Source: Chondrosia reniformis (lineage: Eukaryota; Porifera; Demospongiae; Chondrillida; Chondrillidae). From it: DNA of 64,000 nt. The stretch covers positions 1,860,001 through 1,924,000 of the forward strand of contig OX359197.1 in NCBI GenBank assembly GCA_947172415.1, in the 5' to 3' direction. How positions within the stretch are numbered: position 1 is the first letter of the stretch; each line of letters begins with the position of its first letter. This document shows, piece by piece, positions 12,001-23,700 of the stretch. The notes beneath the pieces are model-generated. The model did not search any database and was not told where the DNA came from. It saw only the letters and a program-made list of their open reading frames with translations. A program made the position numbers and the translations under genes.

Positions 12001-12364
12001 ACAAGGATAAGATTGAAGTTTCTCACTTTGGTGATCCATGCATATGTGTATATAGATAAAAACCGCATTAATAAGACTAACCCTCATCAGCAATCGGATC
12101 CAATCTCGATACCTTTTCCTTTACCTCCTTCATTTTGATCTTCAATTTATTTGCTCTGTCATTTATAGCTCCTATATCTACCAAGATTTGTCCAAACAAA
12201 TCTTCCGATTGCTTTGCTAAAGATCCTAGCTGTCGCAAAACTCCTGCAAGGCAGCCGACAAAGACGGATTGCAAACCATGTTCAGAGTTAGCGCTTGGTC
12301 TCTGTACATGTTGTAGAGTCGAAAGTATACAGCTTGGTGCTATCTTTCGCTGGACTAATGGCAT
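9082..12364 (-). CDS. WASF: WAVE/WASF actin-regulatory protein (gene B), 478 aa
   Basis: This is the second WASF paralogue, with the same three-exon plan: 12364..12082, 10421..10180 and 9993..9082 (phases 1 and 0), giving 478 residues. The N-terminal domain begins MPLVQRKIAPS and keeps LRQLGSLAKQSEDLFGQI. Exon 2 has YREDNKDAMKFYTDPTYFF. Exon 3 starts with a Lys/Arg block (VRKKKKRHKRN), then a Ser/Pro and polyproline region, a WH2 motif (RNNLLDAIRKGKQLKKV), [17 protein letters not shown] and an acidic tail ending DDDDWD. It is clearly more diverged in the first 50 residues than gene A, so the two may bind different WAVE-complex partners or be expressed differently. The start is 113 bp from the GORAB start on the other strand. 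Confidence 0.92.
10422..12081 (-). other. Large AT-rich first intron of WASF gene B
   Basis: About 1.66 kb between WASF exons, dominated by TATATA/ACATATA tracts. Short open frames such as 10992-11270 resemble nothing known. A weak relative of the fold-back repeat at 2283 may lie near 10480. Confidence 0.6.
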
Positions 12365-12477
12365 ACCTTTTAACTCAAAACCTATTTGTAAGTTCGCGGT
12401 AAACGTTCGGCGCGAACTTATATACGCAAGGTAATAATCGCCCTAGGCTTTATTTTACGCGCCTTGTTCGTGGTAGA
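12365..12477. promoter_or_regulatory. Divergent promoter region shared by WASF gene B and GORAB
   Basis: Only 113 bp separate the two divergent start codons. The stretch is noticeably richer in CpG than its surroundings (TTCGGCGCGAAC, ACGCGCC), which fits a bidirectional housekeeping promoter. No specific factor site is claimed. Confidence 0.55.
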
Positions 12478-15400
12478 ATGAGCGAATGGGCTGGATTTAC
12501 TGAAAAGGAACTTCAAAGATTGAAAACGTCCGACGATGGTCGACCTAGCAGGAGTAAAGATAGTGCTAAGAGGCAGTCTGCACCACACAAGCAGGTGATC
12601 CCCGAGAGAAGACAAGCCAGGACTAACAACTCAGTTGATTCATTGTCGAATGATCTACCTCCCGAAGCCTTTATGAAAAAAACCTCACCCTCAAAGGATT
12701 TAGAAAATCCATCGCTAGGTAACAGCACCCAAGAAGAATCTACTAGTGGCATTAATTCAAGCGCATCTCCTCCGGCCGATGATCCTAGATCTTCTAGCGT
12801 GACTGACTCGCAGAAGGATGTCAGTACTGACTCGGGTAGGGTACCGCTCAACCTTCCCCTCGAGAATGAACCACAGTTAGTGGACAGGTAAGTAGGACTG
12901 GTCTTAAGGCTTTATATACTTGCATACGACCTAGTGATTCAAACCAGCGACTGGTATGTGCTGTAAGATTGTAATGTTCAGTTGCGCCCGAAGTCTAAGA
13001 CTAAACGTGATTAGTAGCATCAGTGAAGCCTCTCTTATTAGATTTCCAAAGGAAAGAAACTCCTAATAGTGTCTACTAGCATTCTCAACTCATTGTGATC
13101 TTTGTGAAATAGGAAATGTTCATTTAAGCATAAAACATGTATCTACTAGCATTCTCTGTCTGTATAGTGTATAAAACATGTATCTACTAGCATTCTCTGT
13201 CTGTATAGTGTATAAAACATGTATCTACTAGCATTCTCTGTCTGTACAGTGTATAAAACATGTATCTACTAGTATTCTCTGTCTGTACAATGTATAAAAC
13301 ATGTATCTACTAGCATTCTCTGTCTGTACAGTGTATAAAACATGTATCTACTAGCATTCTCTGTCTGTACAGTGTATAAAACATGTATCTACTAGCATTC
13401 TCTGTCTGTACAATGTATAAAACATGTATCTACTAGCATTCTCTGTCTGTACAATGTATAAAACATGTATCTACTAGCATTCTCTGTCTGTACAATGTAT
13501 AAAACATGTATCTACTAGCATTCTCTGTCTGTACAATGTATAAAACATGTATCTACTAGCATTCTCTGTCTGTACAGTGTATAAAACATGTATCTACTAG
13601 TATTCTCTGTCTGTACAATGTATAAAACATGTATCTACTAGCATTCTCTGTCTGTACAGTGTATAAAACATGTATCTACTAGCATTCTCTGTCTGTACAG
13701 TGTATAAAACATGTATCTACTAGCATTCTCTGTCTGTACAATGTATAAACATGTATCTACTAGCATTCTCTGTCTGTACAATGTATAAAACATGTATCTA
13801 CTAACATTCTCTGTCTGTACAATGTATAAACATGTATCTACTAGCATTCTCTGTCTGTACAATGTATAAACATGTATCTACTAGCATTCTCTGTCTGTAC
13901 AATGTATAGAACATGTATCTACTAACATTCTCTGTCTGTATAGTGTATAAAACATGTATCTACTAGCATTCTCTGTCTGTACAATGTATAGAACATGTAT
14001 CTACTAGCATTCTCTGTCCCCCTTTTTAGACTTAGATATAACCATTACTAACAATCAATTTATCACTAAAGTATATGATAAGCGAGAGGACTTTAACTTT
14101 GATATAGTAAATTTCCCCCATTTAGATGGTAATATTCCTAATACCCCAGCCTATGGTGTCTTTATTTCACAACTAATTAGGTATTCCAGAATATGTAGTG
14201 ACTTCTCCAGTTTTCAGGCTAAAAGTTTGCAGTTATGCAATAGGCTTATTAAGCAGGGTTACAAATACTTTAAGCTAAAATCAACCTTTAAAACCTTCCT
14301 ATCCCGGCAGCCTCTAGTTAGAATCAAGTATAAGCAAAAAGTAGCTAGTATGCTTAAGGACTGTCTTGTGTTACCCCATATTGTGTTACCCCACCTCCAA
14401 AGAAATGTTACTACTAGAAGACCTAAAGGTAGACTTACATAATGTGTCCTACTTTTGTCTATAGTTATGCTGAGTCTGTTTTACCTGTACAAGCAAGTTT
14501 ACTAATAGATTTATAATTAATTCATAAAAGTTAATTGGACCTACATTCCTTTAATAAAATAAATTTCATCATGTGTCTTAGTTAACACCTTATTTAACTT
14601 TTGGCGCCAAAATAGTGTATATAAGGCCCCTAGATTTAGCATAGAGAGCCAAGGATTCACAGAAGATCAAGATAAAGAAAAAGACAAAGACTCCCAGGAT
14701 CACTGACGAAGGGTGGAATTCCCAGAAACGGCTGTCTGACCCAGTGGAGAAGAAGATGAAAGAAGGGAAAAGAAGGAAGAAAAGACTCCTGTATCTTCAT
14801 CTAAAGCTCTCTTTAGGTTTAGTTCCCCTATAGGCTCTTTTTACAGAATAGGCATATAGCATGTAGGAAAATGGTATCTTAGATTTTTCATCTGATTCAA
14901 TGCATCCATATATTTATGTATGGTATTTTACACTTGCTGAATTGCAGTACACTTGGGTTAATTTTTACATTTCTTAAGACATTAAGTGTGATGTAATTAA
15001 GAGACAACATTTAGCACATCTTTAAAACTGTCTGATAGCAATATGAGAACATGCACAAATCATGCAAGTACAGGAACATACTTGCTTGAATGGTTTAAAT
15101 AGAGTCCCAACATTCACACTATTATATTCATATACTTTCAAACCTAATGCGTTTACTGCAAGGAGCTTCATGAGTTTAGAACTTTATATGTAAGCAGTAG
15201 TCTTTCCAACCACTGAAACTGCCATACATTTTAGATGTCATGTGATATATATGTATTATATTCATGATAAGCATGCGTGCAGAAGCTATGATGATAAGCA
15301 AATAATCACTGGAAAATATAACCCCAAACCTGCCAGGTAATCTTGGCTGAGTGACCAAAGTTCTATTAAATTGGCAACCAGTGATTTCCTCCCAGTCATC

Positions 15401-17570
15401 CAAAATGGAAAAAAAATTAACTCCCTTAGTTCATATTGTACACAACATGATCAAAGTCTTTGAAATTTATTTCTATTCAGTTACTGTTCCTTCTTATTAT
15501 GCGGTGTTTTAAATTCTTTTGGTTTCACAATCTTCTTAGCCCAGTTTTGGATTTGAATTCCTATCATCAGAATCAACTTGAAATTGAAGAGAAGAATAAA
15601 CAAACAGTTTCCCTTTTAAAGAAGACTTTAAACCAGAGGTATGTAGGAATCACGTAAACAATGATGAACATGAAGTTGTTTTAGTTTACAGTGTCCATTC
15701 AAGCATACTACAGTCATCACATCAGCTTTTATGGATTGAGAAATCTACTGAATTGTCTTTACCTGGAAACACAGGTTAAAAGTTTTAAGAATCATGTGTG
15801 TGATTTTTAATAATTCCAATGCAGCACAAGGCTGCATAGTTCTGCCCCCTGGACTTTTGGAAATGGCTCTGTAGTCTGATGAAATCAGAGCCTTTCATTG
15901 CATAATATCGTCAGACTGTGTGGCTCTCTAGTCTGATGAAATCAGAGCCTTTCATTGCGTAATATCATCAGACTAATGTGTGGCTCTCTAGTCTGATGAA
16001 ATCAGAGCCTATCATTGTGTAATATCATCAGACTAATGTGTGGCTCTCTAGTCTGATGAAATCAGACCCTTTCATTGCGTAATATCATCAGACTAATGTG
16101 TGGCTCTCTAGTCTATCAGACCCTTTTATTGTGCAATATCATCAGACTAATGTGTGGCTCTCTAGTCTGATGAAATCAGACCCTTTCATTGCGTAATATC
16201 ATCAGACTAATGTGTGGCTCTCTAGTCTATCAGACCCTTTTATTGTGCAATATCATCAGACTGTGTGGCTCTCTAGTCTGATGAAATCAGACCCTTTTAT
16301 TGTGCAATATCATCAGATTGGGTGGCTATCTCACTTCTGCTGTTGTATAGGTTTGAGAAGACTCACACTGAGGCGGAGCTACTGAGCTCTATAAAGAAGG
16401 AATTGAGTAAACTTGATTCTTTTCTCTCCAATGATGTATTTATTCTACGAGACAAAATAGAAGAAGCTAACAGGAAATTTGAATCAGCTAGGTGGGAAGA
16501 CCTTGCTGTTAAATGTTCACATGAATTACAAAATACAATTTCCCACACATAAATATAACAGTGATTGGCCTAGTAGTCTGTTTCTTAGAGTGTGTATCTA
16601 GTTAAGTAGATTGTTTTGATTGCTGCTCTTCAACTACTGAAATTATAAAAACAGTTGTTTAACATAGCATCCACTACCATGGCCAGACTGGTTTTCCTAA
16701 ACAAGTATTTTAAGCAGACTTTCAGACTGGGGTAGGAGGTAGGTAGCACTGAACCAAAGGTTACCCATCATCATGCAGTCTGAGAATTATTAGTCCCAGT
16801 GGTGGGTCTGTGGATTTAATCAAGGAATACACAAATACCTGTAATCACCACCAATGGTAGCCATTGTTTTACAGAAGTGAGGCTGTGTACGATTCTTTCT
16901 GATGCTGATAAAATTGCTGCCACAGTATCGATTATCTTTACAACAGAACTGTATAATGCCCACAGCCCCACACGCTAACCACGCCCTGACCACGCCCTTT
17001 GGCTGGACTGGTCTAAAACTGATTCCTACGGCCTGTATTGAAATTCACTAAGGCTTACAATACAAGGAGGGTTAATATTAACTTTATGATTTAGTCAAAA
17101 CATTATCCTCTAAACACATGATATATGCTGTGCCAAAACTATAAAACCTATCTCCCATGTATTTGATGTTTGCACCCTACAGGAAGAGATACGTTGCTGC
17201 AGAGACTGAATATATTAATGCAAAAGTTTCATTACAGAAGGCTACAGAGGAGAAGGAGCTACTTGCAGAGCATCTCTATACTATTATACAGCAGAATGAA
17301 GCTAGAAAAGCGCAAAGGTTGGCTGAATTGATGCAGAAGTTAAAAACAAATGGTGTCCCTCTTCTTTCTGAAAATGATGCACTAGCAAGTCCCGAGATCC
17401 TACCATCGCAGACTCTTCAGAAGACACCTCCCCCAATCATATGCAAGTCCCAGCTATCCAAAGTTTTAGGAGCTTCAGTAATGCCAGAAAAATCAAGCCA
17501 ATCTAATTCTGATAAAATGGACAATGACCATTCTCCAGTTACAACTGATGTTACTATTCAAGATAGTTGA
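12478..17570 (+). CDS. GORAB: GORAB-like golgin (RAB6-interacting), 345 aa
   Basis: GORAB is a trans-Golgi coiled-coil protein that acts with RAB6/SCYL1 in COPI traffic. The exons are 12478-12887, 15540-15638, 16351-16491 and 17183-17570, joined throughout in phase 2 and giving 345 residues. Exon 1 starts MSEWAGFTEKELQRLK, matching WAGFSEEELRRLK near the vertebrate N-terminus, then a low-complexity Ser/Pro/Asp stretch. Exons 2-4 form the coiled coil, with IEEKNKQTVSLLKK, then ILRDKIEEANRKFESARKR, then AAETEYINAKV and LLAEHLYTIIQQNEARKAQR. The last of these is almost identical to the family signature (LTEHLCTIIQQNELRKA). The C-terminus is shorter than in vertebrates. Intron 1 holds a minisatellite and retroelement debris, and intron 2 a 60-bp satellite. 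Confidence 0.92.
13110..14018. repeat. Minisatellite, 41-bp unit, about 22 copies
   Basis: The 41-bp unit contains AACATGTATCTACTAGCATT followed by CTCTGTCTGTACARTGTAT. Copies are highly uniform, with R = A/G variants and a few single-base losses. The last unit runs directly into the reverse-transcriptase fragment at about 14022. Confidence 0.95.
14022..14442 (+). pseudogene. Reverse-transcriptase C-terminal fragment (Penelope-like suspected)
   Basis: An open frame of about 140 codons reads PFLDLDITITNNQFITKVYD, then KREDFNFDIVNFPHLDGNIP and GVFISQLIRYSRIC, ending in a Lys/Arg-rich tail and TAA at 14440-14442. This YDKR(D/E)DFNF...YGVYISQLIRYAR pattern is common in reverse transcriptases of animal retroelements. 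The fingers/palm core with the YADD box is missing, so this is a 5'-truncated relic. Downstream DNA (14560-14900) is a hammerhead-bearing repeat, as found in Penelope-like elements, which is why I suspect that class. Confidence 0.6.
14580..14905 (+). repeat. Dispersed repeat (putative retroelement 3' region) with hammerhead motif
   Basis: Starts near the palindrome TTTTGGCGCCAAAA-like site at 14600. It contains GAGAGCCAAGGATTCACAG, the hammerhead-like motif, and AAGCTCTCTTTAGGTTTAG, then TTCCCCTATAGGCTC and GGCATATAGCATGTAGG. Parts recur at 3640-3880 (inverted), 5560-5700, 19015-19115 (inverted) and 43665-43765 (inverted). This is the only copy next to a reverse-transcriptase frame. Confidence 0.7.
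14697..14742 (+). ncRNA. Hammerhead-ribozyme-like motif (copy beside RT fragment)
   Basis: Core CTGACGA (14703-14709, allowed variation at the seventh position), stem II GGG/CCC (14711-14723), GAAA at 14725, and a short stem III ACGGCTGT with one wobble. The predicted cleavage base is C14736. Stem I GGATCA/TGACCC has one mismatch relative to the copy at 5598. Confidence 0.5.
14906..15539 (+). other. GORAB intron 1 remainder, nothing recognised
   Basis: AT-rich sequence. A minus-strand frame (15403..15176, MDDWEEITGCQFNRT...) has no recognisable relative and I do not call it a gene. Confidence 0.5.
15864..16321. repeat. 60-bp satellite with internal inverted repeat, about 8 units
   Basis: The unit is GGCTCTCTAGTCTGATGAAA then TCAGACCCTTTCATTGCGTA then ATATCATCAGACTAATGTGT. 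Each full unit contains a perfect 10-bp inverted repeat (AGTCTGATGA / TCATCAGACT) with an A+T-containing loop. Some units lack GATGAAATCAG. The array ends 30 bp before GORAB exon 3. Confidence 0.93.
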
Positions 17571-17759
17571 TGTTTCACAATTTGAGTATAATGTCAAATC
17601 CTTTTATTCTCATTCATCTATAGCTAATAATACATCATTCATAAGAATCGATCCTATGTCTCCATGCATACATCATAGTAAAACGCGCGATGACGCGTCA
17701 ATAAGATGGGAATTAGTATAACACCGGAAATGTATCGTAAAAGAAGGACCACGTGCAAA

Positions 17760-20700
17760 ATGGCAGAGTTACTGAGAAGCGGTAAAAAGTTGGAACAATT
17801 GAGAGTAGCTGAATTGAAGGAAGAGCTAGATAAAAGAGGATTATCTAAAAGTGGTATAAAACTGGAACTTGTAAAGAGATTACGACAAGTTAGTAACGTA
17901 ACCTTTCAATTGCCATCATTTTATTTGTGCCTATCACTACGTGTCGTGCCATTGTTTAGGCGATGTCTGAAGAAGCAGAAACTGTAAAGGAGCAAAAAGG
18001 TTTGTCTCATGATGTATCTAAACCTTAAGCGTACAAGAAAGTCATAAAATATTCTATTGCATTCGGAGTCTACGTATGCCTTTCTGTGATCCATCCTTAA
18101 TGTTGTAATACTGACGAGGAAACAACAGATAGAAATGGCGGTTCAACGAGAAACAAGTAGTTTTCCGTTCCCAAAAGCTTTTCTTGTTAATGCTTGTGTA
18201 ATGGTTGTCGAAAATAACACCTTTATTTCCATCAATATGATTAACCGCGTACGATATCTTCTATCGATATCAAGTATAAGAACACTTTTATCAGTAATGG
18301 TTAACTGCATTCGATATCTTGTGCAATACGCTGGCTCTCTTTCTGAATGCATAAGTGCATACCTACGTACGTATGTGGGTAGGGATACACTCTACTGATC
18401 TAAAGAGCTGGTCCCCCTAATGTGTTCAAACTTACACTCAATGAGAGTAAGCAATATGCTATTTATTTCATTGTAAACAGAAAAGGAAATCCTGTGATGC
18501 AAATGGCGTACATACGTAAATGAACTTATACAAGGGAAAGCAATTTGTAAAAATTGACTGAAACATGTTCTCTTATTCAAGAATTTTGAAAAGAAAAATG
18601 GTGCAATTGGCACACTCACATACAAAGTGAAGCTGGACAGGTTGTCATTGTTTTTCAGACACTTGTTACTTCAATCTCGCCTCTATATACACTCTTTCAA
18701 ATAGGCTTCATTACATGATTTATGCTTAGAAGTTATTATGGAAGCTGCAGAAATGATCATTGCCTCAATTTAGTGAACCAGTCTTCCAGTAATACTTTTT
18801 CCGTCTTCCAACATCTTAATTGAAGGAAAGTAGAAAGTAATTTAATTTTCCGATGATTCCAATTTAAAAAAATTGATTTTCTATATATACGTACGTATAT
18901 GTACGTATGTGGGACAGCTCCTGTGTTTGTAGTGAGCTTTAGTACTTCACTGAGCTACCTTCTTGTTAGTGTATAATACCAGTATGATTATACCAAAGTT
19001 ATTCTGAAAAGTTACTCAAAAGATGTGAAGTAATTTCAAAATGTTTTATTTTCCTACATGCTATGCCTACTCTGTAAAATGCTTTAGGGAACTTAACCTG
19101 GAGAGAGCTTTGGATGAAGAAATAGGAGTATTCTCTTTTCTTTTCTTTTCTTTTCTTTCTTCTTTTCTTCTCTTTCTTTTTCTTCTCCACTTGGCCATTT
19201 ATGGTCTTCTATTTCACATCACATTTCCAAAAACATGGTGGTGTCCATACTCTAAGGGAGATATGTATGCAGCTTTCACTGCCTTTCTTTTCCTGGCTGC
19301 AATGTGGATACTGAGATGATCCAGGTTATGGCAGTAAGGTGCTGAAGAAATGATTATTTTAACCGATTGACTCTGTAAAGGATGGGTTTAGGACAAGTAA
19401 TGCAAATTCTAAATTCAGAGCAAAATATTTCTCTGTAATTACATTAGGACAAAAACTGTATACGTATTTCAATGGCTCTATGACTAACAGCAATTATAAT
19501 AAAAGAGGGTAGATTTTTCACAGACTAATATTGCTCTAAAAATTATGATAGCACTGACTGAATGTACAAAATCCTTGTAATTTATATTTCTCTACGCTCA
19601 ACTCTACATTATCTTCTTTATATACCTTAAGTTTCACGTTTGCTTGTACTTAAAATTGCTTGTAGCTGTCAGCCTAGAGGTTCCTTTCTGATGCATCCTC
19701 AGTGAATCTGTTTGCATACACTTGTAATTGCTGCATAGAGTTCATGATCAGTGCCCCGACTGACCACTAAATTACCAGAAACTGTATGGCAGCCATCTTT
19801 TTCCTCTGGAGAGCTTAGGCAATCCCATCATGGACTTTGGGCTTAAATTCCATAGACATACCATATCTGCAGATCACATGTAAGACACTTCTTTAGGTTC
19901 TTGGCTTGTTTTCTTTGCTCAATTTGCATCAGATTGCTTTTAGAGGAAAACGTTATTGTGAAGAAATGTCAGATCAATTAGCATATTAATTATTCTCTTA
20001 TGTACGTATGTGTATGTAATGTACCAACTTACTATGGAAATATTAAAGTACATAACCTTGCACACGTGACTATATGTACTTATGTGGATATTACAGTGTA
20101 TATGTATGTACATAATTGTTATGTACTTTAAATGTTTATTTAATTTGTTGTCAGGTAAATAGAGTCACAATGTATGGCTAGTACTTACTATAACATTTTC
20201 CCTTTTTACAATATCTTTTGTTTTCGTGATCCAAAATTGTATTCCAGTAGAGCCTGATAGTTTTGATACAGAAGCCCCAAATGATTCCTCTCAGTCAGAA
20301 GAAGGTACATCCTCTAAACTGATCAGTATGGACGATCATGACAATGAGATATCAATCAAAGTAGAAATGGAAATAAATGTGACAGAAGATGAGATTCAGC
20401 CAGAACTAGATGAACCAGCTGTTTCTCCTGCTAAGGACGAGGCAGAAGTACAGGAAACAAAACAAGAAGTGGAAATGAAACACTCTCAAGAGAAATCTAA
20501 AGAAAGTGCTACCGAAGAAACAGAAATAAGTATAAGAGTACCCAAAGAGGGAACTCCCCTTCAGGATGAAGACTCCCTCCTAAAGAGGGAGCAGAAGGAT
20601 TTGGATGATAAGGCCGTAGATGAAGGGAAGGATCCGGATCCAGTTATTGACCTGCATGTCAGCGATGCTATTGAAATGATAGATGAAGACATCACTTGTG

Positions 20701-23700
20701 CCTCCATATCAGAAACTGAAACTGCTGAAGGCGATGCAGCCACAGAAGGAAAGGAGGTACCCAGTGAAGAACCTTACAGGTAGCACATCAGTGTTAGGAC
20801 TTTAGAATCAAATGCCTATTCTAATTAAAGAGCTGTTCTATTGTTTATACCTTCCTATATCACTTGGCCATAAAGGGATGCTATGTATTATTGGCTATAG
20901 GATTAATCAACAAAGAGTATTTTAATTGTACTTACGTATGTGAAGGAATGCTCTTAATTTAGTTATACAGAAGTACGTCAGCTAAAGTGGAACTTTTCAT
21001 AAACGTTTACCCCACACTTTAAAATCGATAACTATGATTTAGGATTAGTTGTTCCAAGGTTGGGCTATGTATCACTGAAGCGTTACTTAATTACATTAAA
21101 AATGTCTGATGCAACAGCAGATTAATCAGAGGACAAGAGGAGGAGTTTGGAGCATTGTGTACGTACGTATGTATCTCGTGTGCATGGTGGTTGCTCCAGA
21201 TGACAGGAAGAGTTCTCGTCTGAGGATGCAGTTGGGTGCAGTTACAGCAAGTTGAAATACCCAAAGATGAACTTTGGCACACTGAATTTGATTTGATCAA
21301 ATCTAGCTCCTATTGGGCTGCGTTCCTATCTCTGCTTTAGTTAATGTACTAATGCACTAATCCTGTAACAATTAAATATGTATCGTAATTTTCTTCTTTT
21401 TTAACCTGCAGGGGTGGCCTATTTTTTTCTACATATGTATGTATGTATATACGTACATATTTGATGGTACACGTACGTACCTTTGTGTGTGTGATGCATT
21501 TATATGTACGTATAATGTATAATGTCTACAGTGTATAAGACTTTTACTAACTAGTTTTACTAGCTACTCACTGATGCTCCCTTTGCCATAGTCCAAATGG
21601 TAACTTGTGGGTTAGTTCAACTGCTGGAACACTGAAGCTAGGAGTAAGAGCAATGGACTTGAAGCAGCTCTTTTCAGATTACGGCACTGTGAGTAATGAT
21701 AGCAAGTGTAGTTTAAATACCCTGTGTCTGTTTATTTACCCTCAAAGAAAAAATAGACCTTTAGACTTCAATATTGCAGTTGTTAGAGATGCATACATTC
21801 CTATACATAGTTGTCCAATTGTACATACCTACGTACATACATATGTACATGTGTTTGCCTATAAAGTTCTTATTGCTAGTTAGATCAATACTTGTTTAAA
21901 ATGCTTTGTGTGCATATGCGAAAATAGGCAAATAACTGAATATATATATACCTTTATTGCCTCTTTCAGTAAAACAGTTGTGAATTCAGGCATACGTACG
22001 GTACCAGACAGAAAAAAATGAACCGTACACGTACATATCAATACCCGTTTATAACCCATACGCAAACCCGTAGCTAGAACCCGTATTTAATTTCAACGGT
22101 CTTACCCGTATGTAAGCACTTCTAGGATGTTAATAAAAACGTGTGGTGTTAAAGTTGTTACACAGGTTGTATCACACGAAACGAATTTCGCACCTAAATG
22201 AATCGAATTAAGTATCAAATTTTTAGTTTAACACCTAGAAACGTCTACGGGTGAAGGCGTCCGTAGATGCAACATTACATACGGTGCAAATACGTTCGAA
22301 AATCTGTAGCAAACCCGTTCACACACCCATATGTTTCTCGCAAAACGTTAAGTTTATTCTGTCTGGTACCATGTGTATCTAGCTAAGGTAGTGGTTTAAT
22401 GTTTTTGTATCTGTACTGGCCAATTTCTTGTTTAGCAACCCACTATTATGTGATGCATAGGTAATTTCAGCTAGGATAGTATCGCCCAAAAGTCATCGTT
22501 TCAAGCGTGTAGGATTTGTTACAATGAAAGATGATGAGGAAGCAGAAAAGTGTATTAAGGAGCTGCATCTGACGGAATGGAGAGGACACAAGTTACTCAT
22601 CGAGTTTGTACGTTTGTTGATTCAATAAGCAATTTATTTACGTATAAGCTCTTTATTACACAATATTGATTGCACTCATATTCCTAAATGCTGTTTGCTG
22701 AAGATATTCTTTTGTATATACATACGTATATATGTGTAAAATTCTTTTGCCCAATATGTACAAACCTACACATATGTACTTATTATACATATCTTTCTCA
22801 AATCATGTACAACATATACGTATGTATACGTACAGTACATGCGTAATGTACCATAGAGCATTTTACTCTCTGTTTAGTCTAAACATCCTCCAAGAGTTGA
22901 ATATAATAAGCGCATGGAAATCCGTAATGCAAATGAACAACAGTCAAGGTCTGAGAGAGGGAAGAGGGAAGGGTCTGGTTCCAGTACTACTGCCTCTCCT
23001 TCAAAAGGTGAATCAAAGATATCAGATTCTAAAACACCTTTAGAAGGGAGTGATCATGAGTCTAGTAGACGTGACTCGGATAAAGAAAGGAAAAGAGATA
23101 ACAGAGATCATGATAAAGGTTGGTTGGAAACAGAATATTGCATATGTAGTGTAAATTTTTGGGACTTGAATAAAGTGACCAATTTTAAGCACGTCCGTCC
23201 TGGATGATCATTCAAACGTACTCCACTCTATGTACATGGCTTACCTAATCTGGCCACTTGCTCTTGATTTGTAGAAGTACGTATATGCTAGCAATTATTG
23301 TCCATTTCATACCTTGCACAATGGCTACCCGTACATAGGTGGCTAATAAAGAGATACATATGGATGGCAAGGTGTACAATGTAATTACCACTGTGAAATG
23401 TGATGGTAGTGATTTCATTGGCCTGCTTGTGTGAAGTTGACAACAGTTGCTAGACCATTCAAGTGTTACACACCAACATAATGAGAAGCATGGGCTAGTA
23501 GCTACACTAAGTCTCACCCTAACCAGGGTCTGCCATGGGCTAGTAGCTACACTACATATATGTAGGAGATATGGCCGATTAAAATTATCGTACCGTATAC
23601 ATTTTTACCGTATTAAAAAAAATATGACGGCCGTTTTTCCATAAATACCTAAGACCATTTTCTGCGATTTCTACTGGCAGAGCTCACATATGTGTATTTC

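Noticed and set aside
13110..16321. Regularly spaced repeats resembling a CRISPR array
   Set aside because: These are head-to-tail tandem repeats without unique spacers, in introns of an animal gene.
15864..16321. CTGATGA in the 60-bp satellite as a ribozyme core
   Set aside because: No GAAA or stem II/III follows; the CTGATGA is part of a simple inverted repeat.
18135..18398. Small frame in SAFB intron 2 as a gene
   Set aside because: No resemblance, repeat-like composition, and it lies inside a well-supported intron.
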